The notes beneath the pieces are model-generated. The model was given only the letters and a program-made list of their open reading frames with translations, was not told the origin of the DNA and ran no database searches. Made by a program: the position numbers and the translations under genes. From contig NZ_MLYO01000036.1 of the NCBI RefSeq assembly GCF_001866665.1, forward strand, positions 124,001 through 188,000: a stretch of DNA of 64,000 nucleotides, written 5' to 3'. Positions 25,016 to 32,927 of this stretch are shown here, one piece after another. The first letter of the stretch is position 1; every line of letters starts with the position of its first letter. Source of the DNA: Streptomyces monashensis. GTDB lineage: Bacteria; Actinomycetota; Actinomycetes; Streptomycetales; Streptomycetaceae.

Positions 25016-25828
25016 ATGAGCAAGCGGAACAGCCAGGCGGCGAAGACGGCGGCACGCGAGCGGCTGCGCCAGGAGCGCGAGCGGCAGGCCAAGCGCGACA
25101 AGGCCAAGCGGCAGGTCATCGTGGCCGCCTCGGTCGTGGCCGTGCTGGCCGCGGCCGGCGGCATCGGCTACGCCGTCGTCCAGGCCAACAAGCCCACCGG
25201 GTGGGACGCGGCGAAGTCCCAGCCGCTCGTGAAGCCGGCCAACACCTCGGGCTCGGACGGCACGACCGTCGTCATCGGCAAGAGCACCGCGAAGAAGACC
25301 CTCACCGTCTACGAGGACCCGCGCTGCCCGATCTGCGCGCAGTTCGAGGAGACCGTCGGCTCGACGGTGAAGAAGGACATCGACGACGGCAAGATCAAGC
25401 TCCACTACGTCGGCGCCACCTTCCTCGACAAGAACCTGCCCGGCGTGGGCTCCAAGAACGCGCTCAGCGCCCTGGGTGCCGCGCTCAACGTCAGCCCCGA
25501 GGCGTTCCTCGAGTACAGGTCCGCGATGTACTCGACGAAGTGGCACCCCAACGAGGAGGACGACAAGTTCAAGGACGACTCCTACCTGATCCAGATCGCC
25601 GACACGGTCCCGGCCCTGAAGGGCAACGCGGCGTTCCAGAAGGCGGTGAAGGACGGCACCTACGACAGGTGGGCGCTGGAGGAGTCCAAGATCTTCGACC
25701 GGGACGGCATCTCGGGCACCCCGACCCTGAAGATGGACGGCAAGACGCTGACCGGCCCCGACGGCAAGAACCCGCCCATGAACGTGGCCGACTTCAACAA
25801 GGCGCTCGACGCGGCCATGAAGGGCTGA
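25016..25828 (+). CDS. Membrane-anchored DsbA-family thioredoxin-like protein
   Basis: A 270-residue extracytoplasmic thiol-disulfide protein. A long basic cytoplasmic N-terminus (residues 1-33, KTAARERLRQERERQAK) is followed by one transmembrane helix (about 34-56) and a DsbA-like domain. The active site CPIC (C104-C107, in YEDPRCPICAQFEE) and the cis-proline loop ISGTPTLKMDG mark the fold. Probable roles are protein folding or redox at the membrane face; the partner is unknown. AGGGAG lies 9 nt before the ATG at 25016. Confidence 0.92.
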   Translation: MSKRNSQAAKTAARERLRQERERQAKRDKAKRQVIVAASVVAVLAAAGGIGYAVVQANKPTGWDAAKSQPLVKPANTSGSDGTTVVIGKSTAKKTLTVYEDPRCPICAQFEETVGSTVKKDIDDGKIKLHYVGATFLDKNLPGVGSKNALSALGAALNVSPEAFLEYRSAMYSTKWHPNEEDDKFKDDSYLIQIADTVPALKGNAAFQKAVKDGTYDRWALEESKIFDRDGISGTPTLKMDGKTLTGPDGKNPPMNVADFNKALDAAMKG

Positions 25829-25850
25829 CGTCCCGGCGGAATCCGGCTTC

Positions 25851-25870
25851 CACGTGAAGAGCGGGCGAAC
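25851..25870 (-). promoter_or_regulatory. PHO-box-like direct repeat upstream of phoD
   Basis: Read on the minus strand from 25870, two adjacent 11-nt units begin GTTCGCC and CTTCACG. They resemble the Streptomyces PhoP box direct repeat (about GTTCACC every 11 nt). They lie 53 nt upstream of the phosphatase start. Orientation is opposite to the gene and each unit has mismatches, so this is suggestive only. Confidence 0.3.
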
Positions 25871-25889
25871 AGGGGGAGTTGGCCCGCTC
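25859..25889 (+). terminator. Possible hairpin after the DsbA-like gene
   Basis: GAGCGGGC (25859-25866) pairs with GCCCGCTC (25882-25889), an 8-bp stem with a 15-nt loop, 30 nt after the DsbA-family stop. The large loop makes it a weak terminator candidate, and it overlaps the PHO-box-like region. Confidence 0.35.
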
Positions 25890-25922
25890 CCACATGTGTA
25901 CCAGCCAGTAACATGACCGCCC

Positions 25923-27593
25923 GTGACCAGTCGACAGAGATCATTTTCGGCCTCCGAGCGCCACACCTCCCTCTCGCCCCGCCGCCGTACGGTCGTCAAG
26001 GCCGCGGCGGCGACCGCTGTGCTGGCCGCGCCGCTCGCCGCCACGCTTCCGGCGCGCGCCGCCGGCCAGGCTCCCGCCTTCCTGCACGGTGTCGCCTCCG
26101 GCGACCCGCTGCCCGACGGTGTGCTGCTGTGGACCCGGGTGACCCCGACCCCGCAGGCGGTGCCCGGCTCCGGGATCGGCCCGGACACCGAGGTGAGCTG
26201 GGTCGTCGCCAAGGACAAGGCGTTCACCAGCGTCGTCGCCAAGGGCACCGTGAAGGCGACCGCCGCCTCCGACCACACCGTGAAGGCCGACGTCCGCGGT
26301 CTGCAGCCGGCGACCGACTACTGGTTCCGCTTCTCGGCCGGCGCCGTCGACTCCCCCGTGGCCCGCACCCGCACCGCCCCGGCGGCGGACGCGGCCGTGT
26401 CCGGGCTGCGCTTCGGCGTGGTCACCTGCGCCAACTGGGAGGGCGGCTACTTCGCCCCCTACCGCCACCTCGCCGCCCGGGGTGACCTCGACGCCTGGCT
26501 GCACCTCGGCGACTACATCTACGAGTACAAGTCCGGCGAGTACGCGGCCCGCGGCACGGTCGTCCGCCCGCACGCGCCGGCGGGCGAGATCATCACGCTC
26601 GCCGACTACCGCACCCGGCACGGCAGGTACAAGACCGACCCCGACCTGCAGGCCCTGCATCTGAAGGCGCCGGTCGTCGCGATCTGGGACGACCACGAGT
26701 TCGCCGACAACGCCTGGTCGGGCGGCGCGGTCAACCATACCGAGGGCGCCGAGGGCACCTGGACCGCGCGCAAGGCCGCCGCCAAGCAGGCCTACTTCGA
26801 GTGGATGCCGGTCCGCCCCGCGATCGAGGGCACCACCTACCGGCGGCTGCGCTTCGGCAAGCTCGCCGACCTGTCCCTGCTGGACCTGCGCTCCTTCCGC
26901 TCCCAGCAGGCGTCGGCGGGCAGCGGCTCGGTGGACGACCCGAACCGGACGATCACCGGGCGCGCCCAACTCGACTGGCTGAAGGCCAGCTTGAAGGCTT
27001 CCGACACCACGTGGCGGCTGGTCGGCAACTCGGTGATGATCGCGCCCTTCGTCATCGGTTCTCTCACCGCCGACCTGCTGAAGCCGCTCGCCAAGCTGCT
27101 CGACCTGCCGCAGGACGGCATCGGGATCAACACGGACCAGTGGGACGGCTACACCCACGACCGGCGTGAACTCCTCGACCACCTGCGCACGAACGCCATC
27201 GCCAACACCGTCTTCCTGACCGGTGACATCCACATGTCCTGGGCCAACGACGTGCCGGTGGACGCGGGCACCTACCCGCTGTCGCCGTCGGCGGCCACCG
27301 AGTTCGTGATCACCTCGGTGACCTCCGACAACCTCGACGACATCGTCAAGGTTCCCGAGGGCACGGTCTCCGCCGTCGCCGCGCCGCTCATCGAGGCCGC
27401 CAACCGGCACGTCCACTGGGTCGACACCGACCGGCACGGCTACGGCGTGCTGGACATCACCGCCGACCGGGCGCAGATGGACTACTACGTGGTGTCCGAC
27501 CGCACCGACCTCAACGCGACCTCCAGGTGGGAGCGTTCGTACCGCACCCGCAGCGGCACGCAGAAGGTCGAGCGGGCCTACGACCCCGTGTAG
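25923..27593 (+). CDS. phoD: Alkaline phosphatase D (PhoD-type), Tat-exported
   Basis: A 556-residue secreted phosphodiesterase/phosphatase. The N-terminus has a twin-arginine signal (SPRRRTVVKAAAATAVLAAP, residues 18-37) with likely cleavage near ARA-A (about residue 46). A PhoD N-terminal Ig-like domain (HGVASGDPLPDGVLLWTRVT) precedes the metallophosphatase domain. Its metal-ligand motifs are HLGDYIYEYKSGEY, VVAIWDDHEFADNAW and VFLTGDIHMSWANDV. It frees phosphate from organic esters outside the cell. The start is the GTG at 25923. Its stop is 10 nt from that of the convergent hydrolase gene. A PHO-box-like repeat is visible upstream. Confidence 0.93.
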   Translation: MTSRQRSFSASERHTSLSPRRRTVVKAAAATAVLAAPLAATLPARAAGQAPAFLHGVASGDPLPDGVLLWTRVTPTPQAVPGSGIGPDTEVSWVVAKDKAFTSVVAKGTVKATAASDHTVKADVRGLQPATDYWFRFSAGAVDSPVARTRTAPAADAAVSGLRFGVVTCANWEGGYFAPYRHLAARGDLDAWLHLGDYIYEYKSGEYAARGTVVRPHAPAGEIITLADYRTRHGRYKTDPDLQALHLKAPVVAIWDDHEFADNAWSGGAVNHTEGAEGTWTARKAAAKQAYFEWMPVRPAIEGTTYRRLRFGKLADLSLLDLRSFRSQQASAGSGSVDDPNRTITGRAQLDWLKASLKASDTTWRLVGNSVMIAPFVIGSLTADLLKPLAKLLDLPQDGIGINTDQWDGYTHDRRELLDHLRTNAIANTVFLTGDIHMSWANDVPVDAGTYPLSPSAATEFVITSVTSDNLDDIVKVPEGTVSAVAAPLIEAANRHVHWVDTDRHGYGVLDITADRAQMDYYVVSDRTDLNATSRWERSYRTRSGTQKVERAYDPV

Positions 27594-27603
27594 GGCGTAC
27601 CGC

Positions 27604-28182
27604 TCACGCGCCCTTGAGGCTGTCGAGGAAGCCGAGCGCCACCCGCCAGGTGGCCTCGGCGGCCTCGGCGTCGTAGTCCGGCAGCCCCGGGTCGGTGTAC
27701 AGGTGCCCGGCGCCCGCGTACCGGTAGACCTCCACGTCCGCACCGGTCCGGCCCATCTGGAGATACCAGGCGCTCAGCCAGTCGTCCGTCTCGAACGGGT
27801 CCGGCTCGGCCACGTGCAGCTGCACCGGCAGATCCTCCGCCCGCGCGTTCGGCGCGATGTCCGACGTGCCGTGCAGGAGCAGCAGCCCGCGCGCCTTGTC
27901 GTCGCCGAGGGCGAGGGTCTGGGCCACGGAGGCGCCGAGCGAGAAGCCCGCGTACACGAGCCCGCGCTCGGAGTACGGCGCCGCCGCCAGTACGGCCCGC
28001 TTCAGCAGCTCGTCCTTGCCGATCTCCTCCTTGTGCGCCATGCCCTCCTCGACGGTGTCGAACGTGCGCCCCTCGAAGAGGTCCGGCGTCCACACCTCGT
28101 GGCCCGCCGCGCGCAACCGGTCCGCGGCCTCCCGCACCGCGGGCCTGAGGCCGTAGGTCGAATGAAAGAGCATGATGTTCAT
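27604..28182 (-). CDS. Dienelactone-hydrolase-family alpha/beta hydrolase
   Basis: A 192-residue alpha/beta hydrolase. The opening MNIMLFHSTYGLRPAVREAADRLRAAGHEVWTPDLFEG is typical of the dienelactone hydrolase family, with the oxyanion and Glu-containing region (VEEGMAHKEEIG). The nucleophile elbow is GFSLGAS, so a serine replaces the cysteine of classical dienelactone hydrolase. The acid and base lie in AEPDPFETDDW and GAGHLYTDPGLPDYD. Substrate unknown. It is convergent with phoD and 67 nt downstream of the SDR gene stop region. Confidence 0.9.
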   Translation of the reverse strand: MNIMLFHSTYGLRPAVREAADRLRAAGHEVWTPDLFEGRTFDTVEEGMAHKEEIGKDELLKRAVLAAAPYSERGLVYAGFSLGASVAQTLALGDDKARGLLLLHGTSDIAPNARAEDLPVQLHVAEPDPFETDDWLSAWYLQMGRTGADVEVYRYAGAGHLYTDPGLPDYDAEAAEATWRVALGFLDSLKGA

Positions 28183-28249
28183 GAGGCCAATGGTGCCAGC
28201 AGGCGCGGCACCGCCGGCGCCTCCGTGGCCGCACAGGCGCCGCCTGCCG

Positions 28250-28990
28250 TCAGTGACCGCGCTCCGCGCCGCCGTTGACCTGCACGATCTGTGAGGTGAC
28301 GTGTCCGGCGGCGGGCGAGGCCAGCCAGTGCAGGGTCGACGCCACGTCTCCCGGTGTCCCGGCGCGGCCGGTCACCGTGTCCCCGATGAGCCGCGCCCGC
28401 CGAGCCTCGTCCATCGTGTCCCCGAAGAACTCGGTGTCCTCGACGTACCCCGGCGCGACCACGTTCACGGTGATGCCGTGCGGGCCGAGCTGCCGGGCCA
28501 GGTCGTGCGCGTAGGGGTGCAGGCCGGCCTTGGCCGCCGCGTAGGCGCCGCTGCCCGAACCGCGGTAGGCGGCGATGGAGCTGACGAAGAGCACCCGTCC
28601 GCCGGGCTCGGCGAGGCGGTTCTTCAGCGCTTCGGTGAGCAGCGCGGCCGTCAGCACGTTCTGTCTGAAGTTGACGGTCCAGTCGTGGGCCACCCGGTCC
28701 AGGGGGTCGTCGCTGCCGGACGGCCGCTCCCGTTGCCCCGCGCCGCCCGCGCTGTGCACCAGGACGTCGACGGTGCCGAGCTCCTCGGCGACGAACCGGG
28801 CCACCCCTCGGACCTGATCGGGCTCGGCGAGGTCCGCGGCGTAGGTGAGCGCCCCGGGCACACCGGCCTTCTCCAGCACCTCGGCCCGCCGCCCGAGGAG
28901 CAGCACCTGGTCCCCGTCCGCCGCGAACGCCTGGGCGGTGGCCAGCCCGATGCCCGTACCCCCGCCACTGATCACAATGTTCCGCGTCAT
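28250..28990 (-). CDS. Short-chain dehydrogenase/reductase
   Basis: A 246-residue classical SDR. The cofactor motif is VISGGGTGIGLATA (TGxxxGxG type), with LLLGRRAEVLE after beta2 (an arginine suggests NADP preference). Next come LVHSAGGAGQ (NNAG equivalent), VSSIAAYRGSG with the catalytic Ser, and YAAAKAG with the YxxxK pair. The C-terminal VNGGAERGH is typical. Substrate unknown. The ATG at 28990 is preferred; upstream in-frame extension has no support. Probably monocistronic. Confidence 0.93.
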   Translation of the reverse strand: MTRNIVISGGGTGIGLATAQAFAADGDQVLLLGRRAEVLEKAGVPGALTYAADLAEPDQVRGVARFVAEELGTVDVLVHSAGGAGQRERPSGSDDPLDRVAHDWTVNFRQNVLTAALLTEALKNRLAEPGGRVLFVSSIAAYRGSGSGAYAAAKAGLHPYAHDLARQLGPHGITVNVVAPGYVEDTEFFGDTMDEARRARLIGDTVTGRAGTPGDVASTLHWLASPAAGHVTSQIVQVNGGAERGH

Positions 28991-29029
28991 GATCAGAGCG
29001 TAGGCACGGACCGCCGGGCGGCGCGGAAG

Positions 29030-29038
29030 TTTTCCACA
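29030..29038 (+). other. DnaA-box-like nonamer
   Basis: TTTTCCACA at 29030-29038 fits the relaxed DnaA box TTWTNCACA, in the 106-nt gap between the SDR gene and the antiporter gene. It is single, and its role is unknown. Confidence 0.3.
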
Positions 29039-29096
29039 GGCACCACACATTCGTACGACTGTCAAGCCACCCCTGTGCGTCGGCGTGCGCAGGCGT

Positions 29097-30683
29097 TCAG
29101 CGCAGGCTCCGCACGTCGAGATGGCGCAGGACACGGTCCACGATCTCCGGGTCCGCCCCGGGCTCGCTCCGTGCCGCGAGGACCTCGTGCCGGGCCGCGC
29201 TCATCATCTCGTTCTGGATGCGCCTGATCCGCCGGAGCCGCTTGGCCCGCTGGAGCTGTGCCTCGCGCCGCTCCTCCTCGCCCATGTCGGGGCTGATCCG
29301 GATGCCGATGTCGAAGGCGCGGCGCAGCATCTGCTCCGCCAGGTCCTCGGGCAGGTCCTCGACCTGCTCGATCTCCCGCAGCCTGCCCTTCGCCGCCTTC
29401 GCCGCGCGCACCGCCAGCTCCTTCTCGAACTCCTTCTCCCGCTCGGAGTCGGCCCGCACCCCGAGCCGCTTCACCAGCCAGGGCAGGGTGAGTCCCTGAA
29501 GCACCAGGGTGACGACGATGACCCCGAAGGCGATGAAGACGATCTCGTCCCGGTCCGGGAAGGGGGCCCCGTCGTCGAGCGTCAGCGGGACGGCCAGCGC
29601 CAGCGCCACCGAGGCCACCCCGCGCATCCCGGACCACCACATGACGACGGTCTCCCGCCAGCTGACCGGGATCTCCTCGTCGTAGTCCCGCCGCGCGTGC
29701 AGCCGCTTGGTCAGCCAGGTCGCGGGCAGCAGCCACACCAGGCGTACGACGATCACCACGCCCGTGACGGCGGCGGCCCAGCCGATCAGCTCGCCCCAGC
29801 GGCCCTCGGCCGTACGGATGGCGTTGTGCAGCTCCAGGCCGATGAGCCCGAAGGCCACGCCCGTGACGAGGGTGTCGATGATGTCCCAGAAGGTGTACCC
29901 GGCCAGCCGCGTCATCACGTCGTCGGCGTCGGTGGCGTACTCGGCCAGGAAGAGCGCCGTGGTGAGCACGGCGAGCACCCCGGAGCCGTGCAGCTTCTCC
30001 GCGAGCACGTAGGAGGCGTAGGGCACCAGCAGGGTCATGCCGATCTGGAGGGTCGGATCGCCCAGCAGGTCCATCAGCTTGTTCGCGCCCCAGCCGAGCG
30101 CCACCCCGACGACCACGGCGACCACGGCGGACAGCACCAGGTCCAGGCCGGCCTGCCAGGCCGAGAAGGTGCCGCTCACGACGGCGGCGATCGCCACGTG
30201 GTAGAGCACGATGGCCGTGACGTCGTTGAAGAGTCCCTCGCCCTCCAGGATCGACACCAGCCGGCGCGGCAGCCCGAGCTGTCCGGCGACGCTGGTCGCG
30301 GCGACCGGGTCGGGCGGGGCGATCAGCGCGCCGAGGGCGACGGCGGCACCGATCGACAGCCCGGGCACGATCGCGTTGGCGACGTACGCCACGCACACCG
30401 TCGTCACGAACACCAGGGCGACGGCGAGCAGGAAGATCGGCCGGATGTTGGCCGTGAACTGCCGCCAGGAGGTGCGGCGCACGGCGGCGTAGAGCAGCGG
30501 CGGCAGCAGCCCGGGCAGGATCAGCTCCGGCGGGATGTTCACGTCGGGCACGAAGTCGGCCACCGCGAGGAGCCCGCCGAAGACCGTCATCAGCACCGGC
30601 GCCGGCAACCCGAACCGGTCCCCCACCGGCACGCTCACCAGGGCCCCGAGCAACAGGACGAACAACAGGGCCAACTGATCCAC
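29097..30683 (-). CDS. Na+/H+ antiporter (CPA1/NhaP type)
   Basis: A 528-residue transporter with about 12 hydrophobic helices in the first 400 residues. The CPA1 ion-binding region reads GALIAPPDPVAATSVAGQLGLP, followed by EGEGLFNDVTAIVLYHVA (the FND-type motif), and WSGMRGVASVALALAVPL with the conserved arginine. The C-terminal 130 residues are a soluble, charged, coiled-coil-like tail (REKEFEKELAVRAAKAAKGRLREIEQ), probably regulatory. It exchanges monovalent cations for protons at the membrane; ion specificity cannot be read from sequence. Confidence 0.93.
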   Translation of the reverse strand: MDQLALLFVLLLGALVSVPVGDRFGLPAPVLMTVFGGLLAVADFVPDVNIPPELILPGLLPPLLYAAVRRTSWRQFTANIRPIFLLAVALVFVTTVCVAYVANAIVPGLSIGAAVALGALIAPPDPVAATSVAGQLGLPRRLVSILEGEGLFNDVTAIVLYHVAIAAVVSGTFSAWQAGLDLVLSAVVAVVVGVALGWGANKLMDLLGDPTLQIGMTLLVPYASYVLAEKLHGSGVLAVLTTALFLAEYATDADDVMTRLAGYTFWDIIDTLVTGVAFGLIGLELHNAIRTAEGRWGELIGWAAAVTGVVIVVRLVWLLPATWLTKRLHARRDYDEEIPVSWRETVVMWWSGMRGVASVALALAVPLTLDDGAPFPDRDEIVFIAFGVIVVTLVLQGLTLPWLVKRLGVRADSEREKEFEKELAVRAAKAAKGRLREIEQVEDLPEDLAEQMLRRAFDIGIRISPDMGEEERREAQLQRAKRLRRIRRIQNEMMSAARHEVLAARSEPGADPEIVDRVLRHLDVRSLR

Positions 30684-30758
30684 GGCCGGCGCTCCGGAGG
30701 GTCGACGGTCACACAGCTGGCCTCAAGCCTGCCATCCGGCCACCGGGAGCGCGCGTCG

Positions 30759-31226
30759 CTACAGGGCGCGGCGCATCGCCCGGTGCGGCATGCCGGCGTC
30801 CGGGAACTCCGGGCCGTACGCCGCGTAGCCGAGGCGCTCGTAGAAGCCCAGGGCGTGGGTCTGGGCGTGCAGGTCCACGGCGGTGAGGCCACGCGCGCGT
30901 GCCGCGTCCTCGACGGCCCGCACCAGAGCCGCGCCGACGCCGGCTCCGCGGGCGGCCCGGGAGACGGCGAGCCGTCCCAGGCAGCCCACCGAGGTGTCCG
31001 CGCCGGTCTTCGCGACGGCCGCCGCGCCGTGCAGCAGCCGTCCGGTGCCGAGCGGCACACCGTCCTCGCGGATCGCCAGCACGTGCACGGCGTCCGCGTC
31101 GTAGGCGTCGTACTCCAGGTCCTCGGGGACGCCCTGCTCGCCCACGAAGACGTCCTTGCGGACCGCGAAGCAGGCCTCGCGGTCAGCGAGGTCCGCGGCG
31201 ATCCGGACGGTGTAGGCCACGCTCAT
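30759..31226 (-). CDS. GNAT family N-acetyltransferase
   Basis: A 155-residue acetyltransferase. The opening resembles the ElaA/YitI-like group: CFAVRKDVFVGEQGVPEDLEYD. The acetyl-CoA motif is LGRLAVSRAARGAGVGAALV (RGxGxG/A type), and HALGFYERLGYAAYGPEF is the typical C-terminal strand-helix. Substrate unknown. The ATG at 31226 overlaps the rluD stop (ATGA), so it is translationally coupled to rluD; the same pairing downstream of lspA-rluD is common in Streptomyces as far as I recall. Confidence 0.93.
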   Translation of the reverse strand: MSVAYTVRIAADLADREACFAVRKDVFVGEQGVPEDLEYDAYDADAVHVLAIREDGVPLGTGRLLHGAAAVAKTGADTSVGCLGRLAVSRAARGAGVGAALVRAVEDAARARGLTAVDLHAQTHALGFYERLGYAAYGPEFPDAGMPHRAMRRAL

Positions 31227-32167
31227 GCGTACGTCTCTTCGCGGACCTGGTCGAGGGCCTGCTGGAGATCCTCGGGGTAGTCGCTCGCGAACTCCACCCA
31301 CTGCCCGTCCGCGGGGTGCTCGAAGCCGAGCCGGACCGCGTGCAGCCACTGGCGGGTCAGGCGCAGCCGCTTGGCGAGGGTCGGATCGGCGCCATAGGTC
31401 AGGTCGCCGACGCAGGGGTGTCGGTGGGCGGCCATGTGGACGCGGATCTGGTGGGTGCGGCCGGTCTCCAGCTTCACGTCCAGCAGGGAGGCGGCGCGAA
31501 AGGCCTCGATGAGGTCGTAGTGCGTCACGGAGGGCTTGCCGTCGGCCGTGACCGCCCACTTGTAGTCGTGCTGGGGGTGCCGGCCGATGGGCGCGTCGAT
31601 CGTGCCGCTCGTCGGGTCGGGGTGGCCCTGGACCAGCGTGTGGTAGCGCTTGTCGACCGTGCGCTCCTTGAACTGGCGCTTGAGCGAGGTGTACGCCCGC
31701 TCCGACTTGGCGACCACCATCAGGCCGGAGGTGCCGACGTCCAGGCGGTGCACGATGCCCTGGCGCTCGGCGGCGCCGGAGGTGGAGATCCGGTATCCCG
31801 CCGCGGCGAGGCCGCCGATGACGGTCGGGCCGCTCCAGCCCGGCGAGGGGTGCGCGGCCACGCCGACCGGCTTGACGATCACGACCACGTCATCGTCGTC
31901 GTACACGATCTCCATGCCCTCGACCGGCTCGGCCACCACCTGCACCGGCGCGGGCGCCTGCGGCATCTCGACCTCGAGCCAGGCGCCGCCGCGCACCCGC
32001 TCGGACTTGCCGACCACCGCGCCGTCGACCTGGACCTTGCCGGCCGCGGCCAGCTCGGCCGCCTTCGTGCGGGAGAAGCCGAACATGCGCGAGATGGCGG
32101 CGTCGACGCGCTCGCCCTCCAGGCCGTCGGGCACGGGCAGGGTACGGATCTCGGGAATCGTGCTCAC
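31223..32167 (-). CDS. rluD: Large-subunit rRNA pseudouridine synthase (RluD/RluA family)
   Basis: A 314-residue enzyme converting uridines to pseudouridine, most likely in 23S rRNA. An N-terminal S4 RNA-binding domain (about residues 18-75, SRTKAAELAAAGKVQVDGAVV) is followed by the RluA catalytic domain with GIVHRLDVGTSGLMV (catalytic Asp143) and GRTHQIRVHMAAHRHP. The GTG at 32167 (MSTIPEIRTL) is preferred over a more distant in-frame start. It lies 66 nt after lspA and overlaps the GNAT gene by 4 nt. A perfect DnaA box sits in the lspA-rluD gap. Confidence 0.95.
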   Translation of the reverse strand: MSTIPEIRTLPVPDGLEGERVDAAISRMFGFSRTKAAELAAAGKVQVDGAVVGKSERVRGGAWLEVEMPQAPAPVQVVAEPVEGMEIVYDDDDVVVIVKPVGVAAHPSPGWSGPTVIGGLAAAGYRISTSGAAERQGIVHRLDVGTSGLMVVAKSERAYTSLKRQFKERTVDKRYHTLVQGHPDPTSGTIDAPIGRHPQHDYKWAVTADGKPSVTHYDLIEAFRAASLLDVKLETGRTHQIRVHMAAHRHPCVGDLTYGADPTLAKRLRLTRQWLHAVRLGFEHPADGQWVEFASDYPEDLQQALDQVREETYA

Positions 32168-32209
32168 CCGTCGAGTATGCCGGACGGCCCGGACACCCCC
32201 GAACGTGCC

Positions 32210-32218
32210 TGTGGACAA
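32210..32218 (-). other. Perfect DnaA box in the lspA-rluD gap
   Basis: TGTGGACAA at 32210-32218 is the reverse complement of TTGTCCACA, the Streptomyces DnaA-box consensus. It is a single intergenic copy, far from any recognisable origin. Confidence 0.5.
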
Positions 32219-32233
32219 CTCCGGGCGGCCCCG

Positions 32234-32860
32234 TCAGTCCTTGTGGATCGTGCCGTCCGGGTCCAGGCCGCGGAAGGACAGCAGCACGATCAGGATGCCG
32301 CCGCACACGATCGCCGAGTCGGCCAGGTTGAACACCGCGAAGCCCTTCGGCGCGATGAAGTCCACGACCTGGCCCTCGAAGATCCCGGGCGAGCGGAAGA
32401 TCCGGTCGGTCAGGTTGCCGAGCGCGCCGCCGAGCAGCAGGCCGAGGGCGACCGCCCAGGGGAAGCTGTACAGCTTGCGGGCCAGCCTGATGATGACCGC
32501 GATCACCGCCGCGGCGATCACCGTGAAGATCACCGTGAACGCGCCGCCGAAGCCGAAGGCGGCGCCCGGGTTGCGGATGGCGTGCAGCTCCAGCAGGTCC
32601 CCGACCAGCTTGATCGGCTCGTGGCCCTCCAGCTTGGCGACCACGAGCGTCTTGCTGATCAGGTCGAGGGCGTACGCGAACGCGGCCACCGCGAACAGCA
32701 CGGCGATCCGGCGCCCGCGACCACTGCGCGCGTGCGCCTCCTGCCCACCGGTGCCGGCCGCGGCGGACACGCCGGAGCCGGTCGGCGCGCCGGGCGTGCT
32801 GTGCTCGCCGCTGTCGTCCGGGGTGTCCGGCGTACCGATGATGCGCTCCGCCTCTGCCAC
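32234..32860 (-). CDS. lspA: Lipoprotein signal peptidase II
   Basis: The membrane aspartic protease that cleaves prolipoprotein signal peptides. The 208-residue protein has a cytoplasmic Ser/Gly-rich N-terminal extension of about 48 residues, then four transmembrane helices. The two catalytic aspartates are in GGALGNLTDRIF and FNLADSAIV, and RNPGAAFGF is the other conserved block. The extension makes it longer than the usual 160-170 residues, as in other actinobacteria. The rluD gene follows 66 nt downstream. Confidence 0.95.
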   Translation of the reverse strand: MAEAERIIGTPDTPDDSGEHSTPGAPTGSGVSAAAGTGGQEAHARSGRGRRIAVLFAVAAFAYALDLISKTLVVAKLEGHEPIKLVGDLLELHAIRNPGAAFGFGGAFTVIFTVIAAAVIAVIIRLARKLYSFPWAVALGLLLGGALGNLTDRIFRSPGIFEGQVVDFIAPKGFAVFNLADSAIVCGGILIVLLSFRGLDPDGTIHKD

Positions 32861-32927
32861 GTGAGTCCCTCAACCTAGGTGCCTGACTGAGGACGAGACT
32901 ACGGCACGCCCGCCCGGCCCCTCACGC

